Positions 62,551 through 64,000 of a stretch of 64,000 bases of DNA are shown here, piece by piece. How positions within the stretch are numbered: the stretch's first letter is position 1; each line of letters starts with the position of its first letter. Made by a program: the position numbers and the translations under genes. This DNA comes from Paenibacillus baekrokdamisoli (GTDB taxonomy: Bacteria > Bacillota > Bacilli > Paenibacillales > Paenibacillaceae): NCBI RefSeq assembly GCF_003945345.1, contig NZ_AP019308.1, positions 4,853,501-4,917,500 on the forward strand. The letters run 5' to 3'. Below the pieces are notes generated by a model. That model had not been told where the DNA came from. It worked only from the letters and a program-made list of their open reading frames with translations, and made no database searches.

Positions 62551-64000
62551 TTATTTATCTATGAAATGTAAATAATCTAACATTTTTTTCAAAATGACCG
62601 CCACCTCGGCACGCGTCACCTTCGCTTTCGGCTTAAAGTCTTCCGACTTGTTCGCCAAGTATATACCTGCGTCGATGTTTTGAAGGATTGCCGTCTTCGC
62701 CCATCCGGATATTCGGTTCCCGTCCGCGAATGGAGCCGTCTGTTTCGCAATCAATTCGGTCAAATTTATTTTTTTGCCGGCGAACGAAATCCCCCTGGAA
62801 ACCATAACCGCCATCTCTTCGCGCGTGATCGTCGCGTTCGGATCGAAGAGTGTGCTGCTCTTGCCGTTAATAATGCCAGCCTTGACGGCTGCGTTAACGG
62901 AAGGAGCAAACCAATGCGTATCCTTCACATCGGTAAACTTAGATACGCTAATTGTTGCATCAAGTCCCAACGCTCTTGTAAGCAATGCGGCAAACTCCGC
63001 GCGGGTAATCGACTTATCCGGCGAGAACGTCGTAGCACTCGTGCCTTTAATCATCAGTGCGGACGCGAGCGTTTCGATTTCACTCTTTGCCGTATGGTTC
63101 TGAATATCCGTGAACGTAACTTTCCTCGCCTCCACGACTCCGTACAAGCTGGCGTGCGGAGCGGAGATGACAATTGTTGTTTTTCCGTTCTCTACTTTAA
63201 GCGTAGCAGGAATAAACTGAGCTTCACCGGTTTTCGGATCGATGATGACCGCTAACAATCGCTTGTTGCCGTCCGTTTCAGAAACGACGATCGATCTCGG
63301 AACATAGGTGCTTCCGAAATCGGTAATTTCAACCGACTTCCCGCCCGCTTCGGCGAATACTTTAAAGTCGACGATGCTTATGAACGTTAAACCCTGCGAT
63401 GCTCCATGGTTTCTGATCATTTGCTCCTCGGCTTTCGAAGGGGCGGATAGGGATATCCTGAGCGTAACCTTGTCGATGCTTTCGCCCGTTTTCCACGCCA
63501 AGTCACCGAAATTAAGAGCTTTTAAAGGCAAGTCAAAGCTGGTATGCTCCGTCTGAATGGAAATGATGGCGTCATTGTGCTTTTGGGATGCTTTCACCAA
63601 CGTTCCTGCAGGCAATTCGACGCTCGTCTTATCGGCGGACTTGTTGGCCTTCAAGATAATCGTCTTCGAACCGGAATCGGCATCGTCCATCGCGTTAAAT
63701 GCTTTCTCCAGATCCAAGGATTCCACCGTGATCGTCATGTTCTTCGTGCCGTCTTGCGAAAGTACAGTTTTGATATTGTTCTCGTTCGGGCTCAGATGCA
63801 CACCCTCGTCGTCGATAAATAGTCCAGGCACATCTTCTTTCGGCAATGTCGGTGGTATAATCGGCGGAACACCACCGCCACCTCCTCCTCCAGATGGGGG
63901 ATTCGTTTGCGCCGTACTTTGCGTTACAAGGAAAGTGTCACTGACCGTATGACGATTGCCATCGTTCGCCGTAACCCGGATTGCCGCCGTTCCTATCGCC
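62551..64000 (-). CDS. SLH-anchored surface protein, C-terminal part (5' end outside window)
   Basis: The frame is open to the window edge. It begins inside a beta-sandwich (GTAAIRVTANDGNRHTVSDT) of cadherin or Ig-like type, passes a Pro/Gly linker (PPSGGGGGGGVPP), about 240 residues of beta-rich sequence (TVESLDLEKAFNAMDDADSG; SVELPAGTLVKASQKHNDAI) without known motif, and ends with three SLH repeats (SITRAEFAALLTRALGLDAT; TITREEMAVMVSRGISFAGK; KVTRAEVAVILKKMLDYL). SLH at the C-terminus anchors it to cell-wall polymer. An internal ATG at 63846 is not the start. Confidence 0.9.
   Translation of the reverse strand, partial: AIGTAAIRVTANDGNRHTVSDTFLVTQSTAQTNPPSGGGGGGGVPPIIPPTLPKEDVPGLFIDDEGVHLSPNENNIKTVLSQDGTKNMTITVESLDLEKAFNAMDDADSGSKTIILKANKSADKTSVELPAGTLVKASQKHNDAIISIQTEHTSFDLPLKALNFGDLAWKTGESIDKVTLRISLSAPSKAEEQMIRNHGASQGLTFISIVDFKVFAEAGGKSVEITDFGSTYVPRSIVVSETDGNKRLLAVIIDPKTGEAQFIPATLKVENGKTTIVISAPHASLYGVVEARKVTFTDIQNHTAKSEIETLASALMIKGTSATTFSPDKSITRAEFAALLTRALGLDATISVSKFTDVKDTHWFAPSVNAAVKAGIINGKSSTLFDPNATITREEMAVMVSRGISFAGKKINLTELIAKQTAPFADGNRISGWAKTAILQNIDAGIYLANKSEDFKPKAKVTRAEVAVILKKMLDYLHFIDK

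Noticed and set aside
62680-63255. 191-codon plus-strand frame opposite the last SLH gene
   Set aside because: Arg/Cys-rich shadow of SLH codons; no start signal or known motif.

Overview
The window comes from a low-to-moderate GC, Gram-positive, spore-former-type Firmicute, almost certainly Paenibacillus or a close relative. The signs are several proteins with S-layer homology (SLH) triplets, YesM/YesN-type sensor pairs beside carbohydrate ABC transporters, a T-box leader, AGGAGG-type ribosome binding sites, frequent TTG/GTG starts, and yhbDEF- and ydjGI-like loci known from Bacillus. No phage, plasmid or conjugation module is intact. The window is, however, unusually rich in gene fossils.

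Layout. 1-18433 (almost all minus strand): a secreted amidase (3' end outside the window), an lrp/VOC deletion scar, a two-component pair (7TM-PAS histidine kinase and REC-BTAD regulator), a large SLH surface protein, a 7TM-PAS-GGDEF cyclase, a 1361-codon double 5'-nucleotidase with its SLH triplet in the middle, a stop-interrupted small gene, and an aberrant UvrA-like double ATPase. 18434-27468 is a patchwork: an ECF sigma relic, a self-regulated GntR/ABC exporter operon, an HxlR regulator beside a frameshifted wrbA, a luciferase-like monooxygenase, a TnpB stump that keeps an omega-RNA-like right end, a cupin, a siderophore-binding lipoprotein with an AraC regulator, a flavodoxin relic that keeps its Fur-box promoter, phage-primase and serine-recombinase relics, and a 160-bp element with terminal inverted repeats.

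27469-36164 (minus) is a carbohydrate-uptake unit: sensor kinase, AraC-type response regulator, binding protein, two permeases and a cytoplasmic glycosidase-like protein. 36471-40745 (plus) is a sulfonate/sulfate-ester unit: Crp-type regulator, SsuB/C/A-like ABC transporter and a metallo-beta-lactamase-fold hydrolase. 40958-47881 holds ydjG/ydjI-like membrane-stress genes, two hypothetical genes, and the bactofilin pair yhbE/yhbF with yhbD.

48127-53299 holds SRPBCC proteins, a TetR stump, a T-box (apparent Phe specifier UUC) in front of a chorismate mutase-DAHP synthase, a decapitated aspartic protease and an AraC regulator. 53401-61733 is a sugar-acid catabolic cluster: an SDR, an FAH-type hydrolase, a zinc dehydrogenase, an enolase-superfamily dehydratase, two GntR regulators and a GH78-type alpha-L-rhamnosidase. 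Together these fit a non-phosphorylating, diketo-hydrolase route for a deoxy-sugar such as L-rhamnose or L-fucose. A decayed partial duplication of this locus lies at 61797-62331, on the other side of the rhamnosidase. The window ends inside another SLH protein.

The most notable observations are the omega-RNA-like IS200/IS605 remnant, the UvrA-like protein with extra C-terminal Cys-pair modules, the nucleotidase with an internal SLH cassette, the three-copy hairpin family with a constant TCANGC loop, the three-copy GATACGG repeat near recombinase debris, and the three-block degenerate duplication around the rhamnosidase. No search could be run. Family names rest on motifs and architecture read directly from the sequence.
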